Shown piece after piece: positions 1 through 8,544 of a stretch of DNA of 64,000 nt (its first letter is position 1; each line of letters starts with the position of its first letter). The DNA lies in contig NZ_CP031219.1 of the NCBI RefSeq assembly GCF_003346775.1, positions 806,001 through 870,000 on the forward strand, written 5' to 3'. The DNA is from Malaciobacter mytili LMG 24559. Its GTDB lineage: Bacteria > Campylobacterota > Campylobacteria > Campylobacterales > Arcobacteraceae. Both the position numbers and the translations under genes were made by a program. The notes under the pieces were generated by a model that was not told the DNA's origin, made no database searches, and worked only from the letters and a program-made list of their open reading frames with translations.

Positions 1-309
1 TGGTTCAAGGGAGTCTTTTAATTTTTCAATAACCCAAGAGTTTATCTCTTTTGATTTTTTTTGAATAGCTTTTCTAAATACATCAGGCCTAATATCTGTT
101 ACAACTATTCTTCTTAAAAATTCAAAAATACCTGCTTCTATTAGGTGTGTATAGTTTATATCTTTTTCTAGTTTTGCTATAAAGTATGCAATTATAAATT
201 TATGTGCTTGCTTATCTAGTTCTACTAGTTCTACCATTCGTGGATAATCATTCCATCTTTGAATAGATGCAGATGAAAAAATATAATCAATAATCTTTGG
301 ATTTATCAT
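1..309 (-). CDS. HD-domain family protein, 3' part outside window
   Basis: The minus-strand frame is open from an ATG at 309 to the window edge: 103 codons, C-terminus missing. The N-terminus reads MINPKIIDYIFSSASIQRWN, followed by ELDKQAHKF with a His at residue 36, then IEAGIFEFLRR. I recognise this as the conserved epsilonproteobacterial family usually annotated as an HD-domain (YfbR-like) phosphohydrolase. The classic His-Asp doublet is not obvious in the visible part, so the enzymatic role is uncertain. The start codon overlaps the stop of the small gene upstream (TAATG), so the two are probably translated together. Confidence 0.7.
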   Translation of the reverse strand, partial: MINPKIIDYIFSSASIQRWNDYPRMVELVELDKQAHKFIIAYFIAKLEKDINYTHLIEAGIFEFLRRIVVTDIRPDVFRKAIQKKSKEINSWVIEKLKDSLEP

Positions 310-416
310 TATTTATCCTTTTTTTCTTCATCATTGGAAAAGAACATCATTTTTTTTCCTAGCATCATTAAAGATACAATTACAAACATCATTAAATATA
401 CTTGCCAGTCTTGCAT
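309..416 (-). CDS. 35-residue small membrane protein
   Basis: The protein starts MQDWQVYLMMFVIVSLMMLG and continues with a short charged tail, KKMMFFSNDEEKKDK. It has one predicted transmembrane segment (residues about 6-21) and a Lys/Glu-rich cytoplasmic-type end. The sequence AAAAAGGA lies 8 bases before the ATG, a good ribosome binding site. The stop codon overlaps the ATG of the HD-family gene by one base (TAATG), an arrangement typical of translational coupling. I recognise no family. The binding site, coupling and hydrophobic profile argue that it is real. Confidence 0.6.
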   Translation of the reverse strand: MQDWQVYLMMFVIVSLMMLGKKMMFFSNDEEKKDK

Positions 417-517
417 TTTTTTCCTTTTTAGCAGTTTTTAAATTATCCCATAACATTGATAAATTGGTGCTTAGAACTAAATTTTTTAATTTTTGATGCA
501 AAATGAAAAAATAGGAG

Positions 518-523
518 TATAAT
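518..523 (+). promoter_or_regulatory. -10 box for the DUF2156/GNAT pair
   Basis: A consensus TATAAT lies 32 bases upstream of the ATG at 555, in an AT-rich stretch. Transcription would start near 530. AAGGA at 539-543 is the probable ribosome binding site. As is usual in Campylobacterota, no clear -35 box is visible. Confidence 0.5.
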
Positions 524-554
524 TCCGCAAATTTTATTAAGGATAAAGAAAAAA

Positions 555-1535
555 ATGTCAACATTGACAGTAAATAATTACACATTAAAACACTTTGATT
601 TAAAAGCAAAAGAGGTAATGACACATTACTTAAAACAGATTAATGTAGATGTAAGTGATTATACTTTTGCAGGTAATTATATTTGGTTATCAACTGCAAC
701 TGGATTTTATACAATTGTAAATGATACTTTTTGTCTATTTATATTAAGTTCAGGAGAACTTTCTATGCTATTGCCTCCAATTGGAACAAAACAGAATACA
801 TATGAGGCAATATTAAAATGTTTTGAAATTATGAACTCACATAATAGTAATAGAAATTATTCTAAAATAGAGTATGTGCATGAAAATATACTTGAAGAGT
901 TTGTTGATTATTTAGAAGAGGGTACTTTAATATATGAGATGTTAAAGGATTTTATTATTGAGAAAAAACTTGTAGATTATATTTATAAAGCTGAGGATTT
1001 AATAGAATTAAAAGGTGATTCATATAAATCAAAAAGAAATGAAATAAATAAGTTTAAAAAAATCTATCCAGATTTTAGAATAGAGATTTTAGATAAACAA
1101 AAACATTCAAGTGATGTTATGAACTTATTTAATAAATGGGTAAAAGATAGAACAACTTATATGCCAAAAGAAGAAGTTGAAATTTTCTTAGATGGTATTT
1201 ATTTTGAAAGATTTGCCATTAAAAGATTAATAAATGACTATGAAAATTTAGATGTTATAGGTTTAGTTATTTATATAAATGATGAAATAAAAGGCTTTAC
1301 AGTTGGTGAAAAAATAAATGAACAAACTGCAAGTGTAATTATAGAAAAAACAGATTTTGAGATTTTAGGATGTGCTCAATATATATTTAGAGAATTTACA
1401 AAAATTTTAAAAGATAAATATAATGTTGAATATATAAATGTTGGTGATGATATGGGATTTGAAAATCTTAAAAAAGTTAAAATGTCATATAGACCTTATA
1501 AATTAGTTCCAAAATATACAATTTATCAAAAATGA
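555..1535 (+). CDS. DUF2156 / LPG-synthase C-terminal domain protein
   Basis: This 326-residue soluble protein has no transmembrane segment. It matches the DUF2156 family, the domain related to the C-terminal aminoacyl-transferase part of lysyl-phosphatidylglycerol synthase, which has a double GNAT-like fold. The recognisable motif is ELKGDSYKSKRNEINKFKK near residue 150, followed by a second GNAT-like half ending in NVGDDMGFENLKKVKMSYRP. Standalone members in epsilonproteobacteria have no assigned substrate. The stop overlaps the start of the next gene, a GNAT acetyltransferase, by four bases (ATGA), so the two form an operon. Family assignment is firm; function is unknown. Confidence 0.8.
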   Translation: MSTLTVNNYTLKHFDLKAKEVMTHYLKQINVDVSDYTFAGNYIWLSTATGFYTIVNDTFCLFILSSGELSMLLPPIGTKQNTYEAILKCFEIMNSHNSNRNYSKIEYVHENILEEFVDYLEEGTLIYEMLKDFIIEKKLVDYIYKAEDLIELKGDSYKSKRNEINKFKKIYPDFRIEILDKQKHSSDVMNLFNKWVKDRTTYMPKEEVEIFLDGIYFERFAIKRLINDYENLDVIGLVIYINDEIKGFTVGEKINEQTASVIIEKTDFEILGCAQYIFREFTKILKDKYNVEYINVGDDMGFENLKKVKMSYRPYKLVPKYTIYQK

Positions 1536-1948
1536 TACAAGTAGCCACAATAAAAGATATTAAACCTCTTTTTAGCATAGAACAAGAGGTTTTTAAACAA
1601 GAGGTATTTGCTTTAAGTCTAAACTCTTTTCGATACCATTTAAAAAGAAATACTATTTTTAAATTGGAAATTGATAAAAAAATAGTTGGATATTGTTTAT
1701 GGCTTAAAAGAAAAGAGTATTATAGACTTTATTCTTTTGCAATTTTGCAAGAGTTTCAAGGAAGAGGTTTTGCTTCGCAACTTTTAGAGTTTTCAATTAA
1801 TAATTTAAATAAAAGTAAATTTGAATTGGAAGTTAGAGTATCTAATAAAAATGCTATAAAACTTTATGAAAAATTTGGATTTAAAATAGTTAAAACTTTA
1901 GAAAATTATTATGAAAATGAAGATGGTTATAAGATGGTAAGAGTATAG
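1532..1948 (+). CDS. GNAT family N-acetyltransferase (RimI-like)
   Basis: This 138-residue single-domain GNAT protein has the acetyl-CoA pyrophosphate-binding loop EFQGRGFASQLLEFSI (about residues 72-87) and the C-terminal NKNAIKLYEKFGFKIV motif typical of RimI-like enzymes. These motifs are shared with ribosomal-protein and small-molecule acetyltransferases, so the substrate cannot be told. It is translationally coupled to the DUF2156 gene by an ATGA overlap. The end of the gene lies within a perfect inverted repeat shared with the convergent rpiB. Confidence 0.85.
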   Translation: MIQVATIKDIKPLFSIEQEVFKQEVFALSLNSFRYHLKRNTIFKLEIDKKIVGYCLWLKRKEYYRLYSFAILQEFQGRGFASQLLEFSINNLNKSKFELEVRVSNKNAIKLYEKFGFKIVKTLENYYENEDGYKMVRV

Positions 1949-1963
1949 GAGTTTCCTATACTC
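1941..1963. terminator. Perfect hairpin between convergent genes
   Basis: The arms GAGTATAGGA and TCCTATACTC (10 base pairs) enclose a 3-base loop. The repeat covers the stop codons of both the GNAT gene (+) and rpiB (-). No clear U-tract follows on either strand, so this may be a weak bidirectional terminator or an end-protecting hairpin. Confidence 0.5.
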
Positions 1964-2411
1964 TACAGCTTCCCATTTTACCTAAGGCATTTATTTTTTC
2001 TACTCTTCCTTCATGTCTTCCACCTTCAAAAGAGGCTTTGTCCCAAGTATCAATTATAGCTTCAATCATTCCATATCCACTAACTCTCTCACCTAGACAA
2101 ATTACATTTGCATCATTATGTTCTCTTGCCATTTTAGCTGAATATTCATTGTGGCATAAAGCTGCTCTAATTCCATCAAATTTATTTGCAGCCATTGACA
2201 TCCCAATACCTGAACCACAAATTAAAATACCTTTGCTTCCTTTATTTGCAAGAACCTCTGTACAAACTTTTGCTGCAAAATCTGGATAATCAACTCTATC
2301 TTTACTATTTGGACCTAAGTCAATTACTTCATGACCTTTTGCTTCAAATAGCTCTTTTACATATTTTTTAATATCTATACCTGCATGATCTGCTGCTATA
2401 AAATATTTCAT
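1956..2411 (-). CDS. rpiB: Ribose-5-phosphate isomerase B
   Basis: RpiB interconverts ribose 5-phosphate and ribulose 5-phosphate in the pentose phosphate pathway. The 151-residue length matches the family. Visible signatures are AADHAG at residues 6-11, CGSGIGMSMAANK with the catalytic Cys at 65, and REHNDANVICLGER around residue 97. It is the last gene of folD-lepB-rpiB: its ATG overlaps the lepB stop by one base (TAATG). Ribose phosphate feeds PRPP, the donor for the polyprenyl-phosphoribose pathway proposed elsewhere in this window, but no special link is implied. Confidence 0.95.
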   Translation of the reverse strand: MKYFIAADHAGIDIKKYVKELFEAKGHEVIDLGPNSKDRVDYPDFAAKVCTEVLANKGSKGILICGSGIGMSMAANKFDGIRAALCHNEYSAKMAREHNDANVICLGERVSGYGMIEAIIDTWDKASFEGGRHEGRVEKINALGKMGSCRV

Positions 2412-3196
2412 TAATAAATCCCCTCTTTATGATTAATATCAATCTCTTTACCTATTAAATCTTCTTCAATAGACTCAACAGTGCTAAATACTCTGTCCCA
2501 TCTAATTTTTTTATTTTCATCCCAAGAAAAGTAAATAAACCAAGGAGTACCTACTATATGTTTATATTCAACAGTTCCCCAAAATCTTGAGTCATTAGAG
2601 TGGTCTCTATTATCACCCATCATAAAATATTCACCCTCAGGAATTTTTATTGGTAACATATTAAATAGTTCACTAGGATATAATCCATTATTTATAACAT
2701 TAGGGTCATTATGAATACCAGGGTGATTTTTTGCATAAGGGTTTATAACCCAAAGTTTATCATCAGATTCAATAATTTGCTCTTTTGAATAATTTTTTCT
2801 TACATATTCATTACCCTCTTTAGGGTGTAAAATAAGATTTTTATTTTGAATTAAAATTAAATCTCCACCAGTTGCTACTAATCTTTTTACATAATGAATT
2901 GAATCATCTTTTGGGTATCTAAATACTACAATATCCCCACGCTTTGGTTTTTCACCTTCTATTAGATGTCCATTATTATTAAAATCAGGTAAAATAGGTA
3001 TTTCTAGCCAAGGAATTCTAGGAGTTGGGATTCCATATGAAAATTTTTTTACAAAAAGCATATCTCCAATTAGTAGAGTATTTTTCATACTTCCACTAGG
3101 AATAACAAAAGCTTGTGCAACAAAAAATATAATCCCTAATACAATAATAATTGTACCAGTCCAAGAACTAGCCCAATTGTATGCTTTTTTAATCAT
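2411..3196 (-). CDS. lepB: Signal peptidase I
   Basis: LepB removes signal peptides from exported preproteins at the periplasmic face of the inner membrane. This 261-residue protein has one N-terminal transmembrane segment (about 14-31). It is followed by the catalytic box IPSGSMKNTL (Ser36), the general-base region HYVKRLVATGGD (Lys104) and the box MGDNRDHSNDSRFWG. These are the S26 family landmarks in the right order. The gene overlaps folD by eight bases upstream and rpiB by one base downstream, so it sits in a small operon. Confidence 0.95.
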   Translation of the reverse strand: MIKKAYNWASSWTGTIIIVLGIIFFVAQAFVIPSGSMKNTLLIGDMLFVKKFSYGIPTPRIPWLEIPILPDFNNNGHLIEGEKPKRGDIVVFRYPKDDSIHYVKRLVATGGDLILIQNKNLILHPKEGNEYVRKNYSKEQIIESDDKLWVINPYAKNHPGIHNDPNVINNGLYPSELFNMLPIKIPEGEYFMMGDNRDHSNDSRFWGTVEYKHIVGTPWFIYFSWDENKKIRWDRVFSTVESIEEDLIGKEIDINHKEGIY

Positions 3197-4052
3197 TTAG
3201 TTTACTTTCTTCTCTTAATTTTGCAGCTTTAATAGTATTTTTTAATAGCATTGCAATAGTCATTGGACCAACTCCACCTGGAACTGGAGTGATATATGAA
3301 CACTTAGGTGCTACTTTTTCATAATCCACATCACCAACAAGTTTACCACTATCTAGCCTATTAATGCCTATATCTACTACAATAGCCCCATCTTTTACCA
3401 TATCTTCAGTTATTAAATTTACTTTTCCTACACCAACACAAATAATATCAGCTTTTAAAGTATGCTCTTTTAAATTTTTAGTATAAATATGGCAAGTTGT
3501 AACTGTTGCATTTGCATTTAATAAAAGTGTACTCATAGGTTTTCCTACAATATTACTTGCACCAACTACACATACATCTTTACCTTGTGGGTCAATATTA
3601 TACTCTTTTAGTAATTCCATTACTCCATATGGTGTTGCTGGAATAAATGAATCTAAGCCTAAGTTCATTCTTCCTGTATTGTAAGCATGGAAACCATCAA
3701 CATCTTTTTTAGGAGCAATAGCTTCTAAAATTGCAGTTGTATCAACATGTTTTGGTAATGGTAATTGAACTAAAATACCATCAATATTAGGATTTTTATT
3801 CATCATTGCTAAAATTTCTAAGATTTTATCTTGAGAAATTGTATCTGGCATTTCATGAACAATTGAATATATACCTGCTTCTTTACAAGCTTTACTTTTC
3901 ATATTAACGTATGCTGCACTAGCTGGGTCAGAACCTACTAATACAACCGCAAGACCTGGAGTTACACCTTTTTCTTTTTGAAGTTTTACAACATCAGCTT
4001 TTACTTCTTCTTTTATTTTATTAGATAATGCTTTTCCATCAAGTATAGTCAT
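3189..4052 (-). CDS. folD: Methylenetetrahydrofolate dehydrogenase / cyclohydrolase
   Basis: FolD oxidises 5,10-methylene-THF to methenyl-THF and hydrolyses it to 10-formyl-THF. The 287-residue length fits. Motifs include YVNMKSKAC with the catalytic Lys near residue 54, LPKHVDTTAILEAIAPKKDVDGFH, the Rossmann segment VVGASNIVGKPM and the C-terminal TPVPGGVGPMTIAML. It is the first gene of folD-lepB-rpiB and is divergent from the cytochrome gene. Confidence 0.96.
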   Translation of the reverse strand: MTILDGKALSNKIKEEVKADVVKLQKEKGVTPGLAVVLVGSDPASAAYVNMKSKACKEAGIYSIVHEMPDTISQDKILEILAMMNKNPNIDGILVQLPLPKHVDTTAILEAIAPKKDVDGFHAYNTGRMNLGLDSFIPATPYGVMELLKEYNIDPQGKDVCVVGASNIVGKPMSTLLLNANATVTTCHIYTKNLKEHTLKADIICVGVGKVNLITEDMVKDGAIVVDIGINRLDSGKLVGDVDYEKVAPKCSYITPVPGGVGPMTIAMLLKNTIKAAKLREESKLND

Positions 4053-4090
4053 GGGAATTAAACCTTATATATGTTTTAATTTTAGGTTGA

Positions 4091-4096
4091 TATAAT
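4091..4096 (+). promoter_or_regulatory. -10 box for the cytochrome gene
   Basis: TATAAT lies inside the near-palindrome GATATAATATC, 31 bases upstream of the TTG start at 4127. Because the element is almost symmetric it could also serve the divergent folD operon, but that use is speculative. Confidence 0.45.
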
Positions 4097-4126
4097 ATCA
4101 AAAATACTTTTACACAAAGGTTAAGT

Positions 4127-4477
4127 TTGAAAATAGGGCTTTTGCTGCTTTTTTTTATAAATACACTCTTTTCATTTGAAGATGATAACTCTTTTATTAC
4201 TAAATATGAATATGGTGCAATGTTATATAATAACCCCCGTGGAATAGGGTGCAATAAATGCCATGGAAATGGCAAAAAAAGTGTAACAATTGCAAAATAT
4301 AGGGATAAAAAAGGTGCTTTAAAAACAATTGTTGCACCACCAATTAATAAAGTAAAATTTGAAGATTTTAAATCAAAACTTAAATCTGATAAAACTGAAT
4401 CTTTAATAATGCCCACATATTTTTTAACTGATGAAGAATTAACTTCACTTTACTATTATATAACTAAAGTAAAATAG
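4127..4477 (+). CDS. Periplasmic monohaem c-type cytochrome
   Basis: This 116-residue protein begins at a TTG preceded by AAAGG. The N-terminus (MKIGLLLLFFINTLFSFEDD) is a Sec signal peptide, cleaved near residue 16. One haem-binding motif, CNKCH, occupies residues 42-46. The Met in LIMPTYFL (residue 95) is a plausible distal axial ligand, followed by the family's C-terminal helix TDEELTSLYYYI. It should act as a small periplasmic electron carrier. No oxidase or reductase gene is adjacent, so the redox partner is unknown. Confidence 0.85.
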   Translation: MKIGLLLLFFINTLFSFEDDNSFITKYEYGAMLYNNPRGIGCNKCHGNGKKSVTIAKYRDKKGALKTIVAPPINKVKFEDFKSKLKSDKTESLIMPTYFLTDEELTSLYYYITKVK

Positions 4478-4488
4478 CTATTTTACTT
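4467..4488 (+). terminator. Palindromic hairpin after the cytochrome gene
   Basis: AAGTAAAATAG is followed directly by its reverse complement CTATTTTACTT, an 11-base-pair perfect palindrome that includes the cytochrome stop codon. The loop would form from the central bases. There is no strong U-tract, so termination strength is uncertain. Confidence 0.5.
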
Positions 4489-4514
4489 AAAGCAAATATT
4501 AATATTGACTTAAG

Positions 4515-4520
4515 TATAAT
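4515..4520 (+). promoter_or_regulatory. -10 box for rplY-pth operon
   Basis: The consensus TATAAT is followed by GCGC, predicting transcription start near 4527 and a short leader carrying AAAGGA before rplY. Confidence 0.55.
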
Positions 4521-4552
4521 GCGCAACTTATTTTAAAACAAAGGAAATGCTT

Positions 4553-5089
4553 ATGTTAGAGGGTATCGTTAGAGATAGTATGACAAAACAAGCAACTAAA
4601 TCTTTAAGAAGAGATGGTTTCTTAATTGCAAATATCTATGGAAAAGGTTTAGAAAACGTTCACGCTGCGTTTAAAACAAATGAATTTATTAAATTCTTAA
4701 AAAATAAAACTACAGTTGCATTTGATGTAAATGTTGGTGGAAATGTTTTAAAAGTTGTAGTACAAGAATATCAAAAATGTCCAATCACTTCTGATTTATT
4801 ACATGTTGATTTAATGGTTGCACAACCAGGTGTTAAAGCAACTTATTATGTTCCAGTAAATGGTATTGGTACTCCAAAAGGTTTAAAAAACAAAGGTCTT
4901 TTTGTTTACCATAAAAAAAGAGTTCCAGTTAAAACTACTATTGAGAACTTACCAGAGTCTTTTGAATTAACTATTGATCATTTAGATACAGGTGATAATA
5001 TTTTAGTAAGAGATTTAGTATTACCAGAAGGTGTACAATGTTTCTTAGACCCAAGAGTACCTGTTGTTGGTGTAATTAAAGCTAAGTAA
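4553..5089 (+). CDS. rplY: 50S ribosomal protein L25 (CTC form)
   Basis: L25 binds 5S rRNA on the large subunit. This long form (178 residues from this start) has an N-terminal L25 domain ([19 protein letters not shown], then IYGKG) and the C-terminal TL5/CTC beta domain (EKxP-like segment [19 protein letters not shown]). An in-frame ATG at 4547 lies only one base after AAGGA (4541-4545). The ATG at 4553 is seven bases away and is preferred. Codons such as GGT, GTT, ATC and TTC are frequent, as expected for a highly expressed gene. Order rplY-pth-permease is conserved in Campylobacter relatives. Confidence 0.95.
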   Translation: MLEGIVRDSMTKQATKSLRRDGFLIANIYGKGLENVHAAFKTNEFIKFLKNKTTVAFDVNVGGNVLKVVVQEYQKCPITSDLLHVDLMVAQPGVKATYYVPVNGIGTPKGLKNKGLFVYHKKRVPVKTTIENLPESFELTIDHLDTGDNILVRDLVLPEGVQCFLDPRVPVVGVIKAK

Positions 5090-5096
5090 TTTTAAT

Positions 5097-5645
5097 ATGC
5101 TAATAGTAGGTCTTGGTAATATTGGGGATAAATACGTATTAACAAGACACAATATAGGGTTTATGATCATCGATGAGATGATCAAAAACCTTAAAACTTC
5201 TTCTATAAACAAATCAAACTTTAAAGCTGACGTTTATAAATCTTCTTATGACTTATTTGTTAAGCCTAAAACTTATATGAATCTTTCAGGTGAAGCAGTA
5301 ATTGCAATTAAAAATTATTATAAAATAGAAAATGAAGAAATTATTGTTATTCATGATGATTTAGATTTACCTTTTGGAACTGTAAAGTTTAAAATTGGTG
5401 GAGGACATGGAGGTCATAATGGTCTTAAATCATTGGATTGTCACATTGGAAAGGATTATATAAGAGTTAGAGTTGGTATTGGAAAACCAGAAAACAAAGA
5501 AGATGTTGCAAATTATGTTTTAAGTAACTTTTCAAAAGAGGAATTAAATAGATTAAAGGATATAATACCTCATACTATCAAAGCAATAGAAGCACTTAAA
5601 GTTGAATCTATTAATGAAGTAAAATCTAAATTCACATTGAAGTAA
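5097..5645 (+). CDS. pth: Peptidyl-tRNA hydrolase
   Basis: Pth recycles tRNA by cleaving the ester bond of peptidyl-tRNAs released from ribosomes. The 182-residue protein shows GLGNIGDKYVLTRHNIGF with catalytic His18 and Asn8, then KPKTYMNLSG, HDDLDLPFG and GGHGGHNGLKS, all family hallmarks. It starts seven bases after the rplY stop, in the same operon. Confidence 0.96.
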   Translation: MLIVGLGNIGDKYVLTRHNIGFMIIDEMIKNLKTSSINKSNFKADVYKSSYDLFVKPKTYMNLSGEAVIAIKNYYKIENEEIIVIHDDLDLPFGTVKFKIGGGHGGHNGLKSLDCHIGKDYIRVRVGIGKPENKEDVANYVLSNFSKEELNRLKDIIPHTIKAIEALKVESINEVKSKFTLK

Positions 5646-5647
5646 TA

Positions 5648-6715
5648 ATGAGCATTTTAACAAAATACATTTTGCAAAAATATTTAAAAAGTTTTTTAAT
5701 TGTTTTAGTATCTTTACAACTATTTTTTGTGGGAATTGATTTCTTTCAAAATGCAAAAAATCTACCAGATTCTGCAAACTTACAATTACTATATCTTTTT
5801 TATAATAGTTTTTTTACCCTAACATTAACATTGCCATTATCATTGGTTTTTGGGTGGATTTTAACTTTAGTTATACTAATTAAAGGCAATGAATTAGTTG
5901 CCTTAGTCTCTTTAGGTGTTAGCAAAAATAAAATATATTCTCCTGTTTTTAAAATCTCTTTTTTATTAATTGTAGTTTTAATAGGACTACAATCTACACC
6001 TTTGGCATACTCATATGAAGAAAAAAGTAGAATTTTGGATAATGAATATTTTATTAGTTCAAAATCTGATATTTTTTTAAAGTACAATAATTATTATATT
6101 TATTTTCAAAAGCTTTATCCATTAGAGCAAAGAGCTGAAAATATACATATTTATAATGTTTCAAATGAAGATATTGTAGAAAGTATAGTTGCAAAGAAAG
6201 CATATTTTCAAAATAATAAGTGGTATATTATAGATGCAAAAATTCTTCAAAAACCACAAGAAATTGATTTTAATTCTTCAAAAATTGAAATAAGATATGA
6301 AAAATTTCTAAATACTTTAGAAGGTTTTAAACCTAAGATTTTAAATAATGTTTATGAATCAAGATCAACTTTTTCAATTATTGATGCAGTATCTGCTTTA
6401 TTACTTTTAAAAGAGCAAAATATAAATACTGATAAGATTAGAGCAGCTTTATATTATGAATTAATCGTATCATTTTTTATTTTACCTTTGATGATGTTAA
6501 TTTTTATATATTCTTCATTAAATAGTAGATTTTTCAATGTTGGAAAGTTTGTATCTTTGTCAATCTTTTTTACTTTAATAATTTGGGGACTTTTCTTTTT
6601 ATTGCATAAATTCTCAAATAGTGGAATAATTATTCCTGAGATATCATTATTGTTACCAATGTTTTTATGGTTTATGATATCATATATTATTTATAGAAAA
6701 AAAATATCATATTAA
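5648..6715 (+). CDS. LptF/LptG family permease (YjgP/YjgQ)
   Basis: This 355-residue inner-membrane protein has the YjgP/YjgQ layout: an N-terminal amphipathic start (LTKYILQKYLKSFL), about three transmembrane helices within residues 10-120, a periplasmic beta domain (about 130-235) and three C-terminal helices (about 270-350). LptF and LptG form the transmembrane part of the ABC transporter that extracts LPS and hands it to LptC. The motif LVALVSLGVSKNKIYSPV is typical. LptF and LptG cannot be separated with certainty here; position after pth matches the LptG-type gene of Campylobacter. The start is two bases after the pth stop. Confidence 0.85.
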   Translation: MSILTKYILQKYLKSFLIVLVSLQLFFVGIDFFQNAKNLPDSANLQLLYLFYNSFFTLTLTLPLSLVFGWILTLVILIKGNELVALVSLGVSKNKIYSPVFKISFLLIVVLIGLQSTPLAYSYEEKSRILDNEYFISSKSDIFLKYNNYYIYFQKLYPLEQRAENIHIYNVSNEDIVESIVAKKAYFQNNKWYIIDAKILQKPQEIDFNSSKIEIRYEKFLNTLEGFKPKILNNVYESRSTFSIIDAVSALLLLKEQNINTDKIRAALYYELIVSFFILPLMMLIFIYSSLNSRFFNVGKFVSLSIFFTLIIWGLFFLLHKFSNSGIIIPEISLLLPMFLWFMISYIIYRKKISY

Positions 6716-6729
6716 GGTAGGCAAATTTA

Positions 6730-7179
6730 ATGAAAAAAAAATCTGATAAAGCTTATGGGGTTGCTTTATATAAGATTGAAAATAAAAAGATAAAAATCCT
6801 ACTGTGTAAATCTGTGAAAAGTAAAGATAGATGGGGATTTTTAAAAGGTGTAATGCAAACTGGTGAAACTCCTGCACAATGTGCAAAAAGAGAGTTTTTT
6901 GAAGAGTCAAGTATAAGTGTAGATATCTCTTTATTTGAAGAGTATTTTGAACAAAAAAATAGTGAGAAAGATATTGGTGTTTGGCTTGCAAATGCTAAAA
7001 ATATCAAAGGTTTAGATAAATATTTTACAGAGGATAGATTACTTGATAAGTATTTATCTTGGGAAAACTCAAAAGTTAAATTTTTTACTTTAAATGAGCT
7101 TCCAGAAATTAAGAAAAAGCAAAAAATTCTTATTTATAAAATCAAGGATTTTTTAAAAAATAAGAATCAATTCCATTAG
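6730..7179 (+). CDS. NUDIX hydrolase
   Basis: This 149-residue single NUDIX domain has the box GVMQTGETPAQCAKREFFEESSI (about residues 39-61), which fits the consensus except that the usual Gly near the end is Ser. The catalytic RE..EE core is intact. The N-terminus (SDKAYGVALYKIENKKIKILLCK) is typical of NTP or dinucleotide-polyphosphate hydrolases; substrate unknown. It is the last gene of the rplY operon, and its last 38 bases overlap the 3' end of the convergent amidase gene. Confidence 0.88.
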   Translation: MKKKSDKAYGVALYKIENKKIKILLCKSVKSKDRWGFLKGVMQTGETPAQCAKREFFEESSISVDISLFEEYFEQKNSEKDIGVWLANAKNIKGLDKYFTEDRLLDKYLSWENSKVKFFTLNELPEIKKKQKILIYKIKDFLKNKNQFH

Positions 7180-8542
7180 CAATACCTTTTGCTAATAATT
7201 CTTGATAATATCTATTATATAATCTTTTACTCTCTTTTGGATGTGAAATATATCCAACTTCTATTAAAATTGAGGGCATTTGAGCCCCTACAAGTACCCA
7301 AAATGGTCCTTCTCTAACTCCACCATCAACAACATCTTTATATTTTTTTTGTAAAGAATAAAGCATATTTTGTTGTACATCAATAGCTAGTTTATTTGAA
7401 GCAGTGATTTTACTTTGATTTAATACCATTAAAAAAGACTCTTGTGTAGCATCACTCATAGTTCGAATATCACTTTGATTCTCTTTTGCCGCAACTCTTT
7501 TTGCTCTTTCACTTCTTGCAGGGCTTAAGAAAAATGTCTCAATTCCATGTATTGTATGAGCTTTACTTTTTGGTACTGAGTTTGCATGAATAGAAAGGAA
7601 AATATCAGCATTTTTATTATTTGCTAATACAGTTCTATTTCTTACTTTTATAAATCTATCATTGTTTCTTGTAATATATACTTCATAACCTTTTTGTTTT
7701 AAAATATTATATAAATATTTTCCTATTGATAGAACAACTGTTTTTTCATATTTATCTCCAGGTCCAACTGCACCTGCATCTTTTCCACCATGCCCTGCAT
7801 CAATTACAACAATTTTCTTTTTATATTTATTAATACTTAAGGCTATATCTTTTGGTACATTTTTACTTGTAGTTTTTGAAGTAGTAGTTGTTGTTTTATT
7901 TACTATATTATTAGTTGTATTTTGTATTGTTGGAAATTTGATAATTATTCTTTTATTATTTATAATATATATTGGTTTTAAACTATTTTTATTTTTTACT
8001 TTAATTTGTAAAAGATTTGTCTGCTTTTGTAGTACATATATTCTATTTATATTTGTTAATTCTAATTTTGTAGGTTCAGCATCTTTAAAAGAGCCTTTTA
8101 AATTAAATAAGTAGTAGTTTGCATATTTTGTTTTTTCTATTTCATAATTAATATGATTTTTACTTACTTGATGATAAAAATCAATAATTATCATATTATC
8201 TTTTGTATAGACTTTTTCAATAGTATATTTTGAAGATTCTATGGAAGTAATTTGAGGTTTTGGCTCTTGTTTTTTTGGTTTAATTTCAGGAAGAGTTTTT
8301 TTATCTTGCTGTTTTTTAGTTAGTTTTAAAAGTTCATTTTCATATTTTGAAGTATTGATATTTAATTGTTTACCCAATGAGATAATTTTTTTTAGATGAC
8401 TAATCTCTAAAGCAGTATCATTTTTTAATACTGCCCTTAGATAACTCATTCTAAGAGAGTTATATTCTTCTTGTAAGTTTTTATTTGAAGCATTTAAAAA
8501 GCTTATACAAAGTAATAAAACTAAGAATATATTTTTTAAAAT
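7142..8542 (-). CDS. amiA: N-acetylmuramoyl-L-alanine amidase (Amidase_3), ATT start proposed
   Basis: This periplasmic zinc amidase cleaves the MurNAc-L-Ala bond during cell separation. An AMIN-like beta domain precedes a C-terminal Amidase_3 domain with zinc ligands in DAGHGG, YEKTVV and SIHAN and the catalytic Glu in LIEVGYISHP. The first ATG (8449) lies inside the mature part and has no signal peptide. The frame upstream encodes LKNIFLVLLLCISFLNAS, a clear Sec signal, but contains no ATG, GTG or TTG. The only suitable codon is ATT at 8542, seven bases after AAGGGAG. That start gives 466 residues. It lies two bases after the upstream gene's stop, so coupling may help initiation. The start call is inference; the enzyme identity is firm. 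Confidence 0.85.
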   Translation of the reverse strand: MLKNIFLVLLLCISFLNASNKNLQEEYNSLRMSYLRAVLKNDTALEISHLKKIISLGKQLNINTSKYENELLKLTKKQQDKKTLPEIKPKKQEPKPQITSIESSKYTIEKVYTKDNMIIIDFYHQVSKNHINYEIEKTKYANYYLFNLKGSFKDAEPTKLELTNINRIYVLQKQTNLLQIKVKNKNSLKPIYIINNKRIIIKFPTIQNTTNNIVNKTTTTTSKTTSKNVPKDIALSINKYKKKIVVIDAGHGGKDAGAVGPGDKYEKTVVLSIGKYLYNILKQKGYEVYITRNNDRFIKVRNRTVLANNKNADIFLSIHANSVPKSKAHTIHGIETFFLSPARSERAKRVAAKENQSDIRTMSDATQESFLMVLNQSKITASNKLAIDVQQNMLYSLQKKYKDVVDGGVREGPFWVLVGAQMPSILIEVGYISHPKESKRLYNRYYQELLAKGIANGIDSYFLKNP

Positions 8543-8544
8543 AA

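Noticed and set aside
4039-4416. Minus-strand frame opposite the cytochrome gene
   Set aside because: The plus strand encodes a clear signal peptide and CxxCH motif; the antisense frame has no domain and overlaps the folD start.
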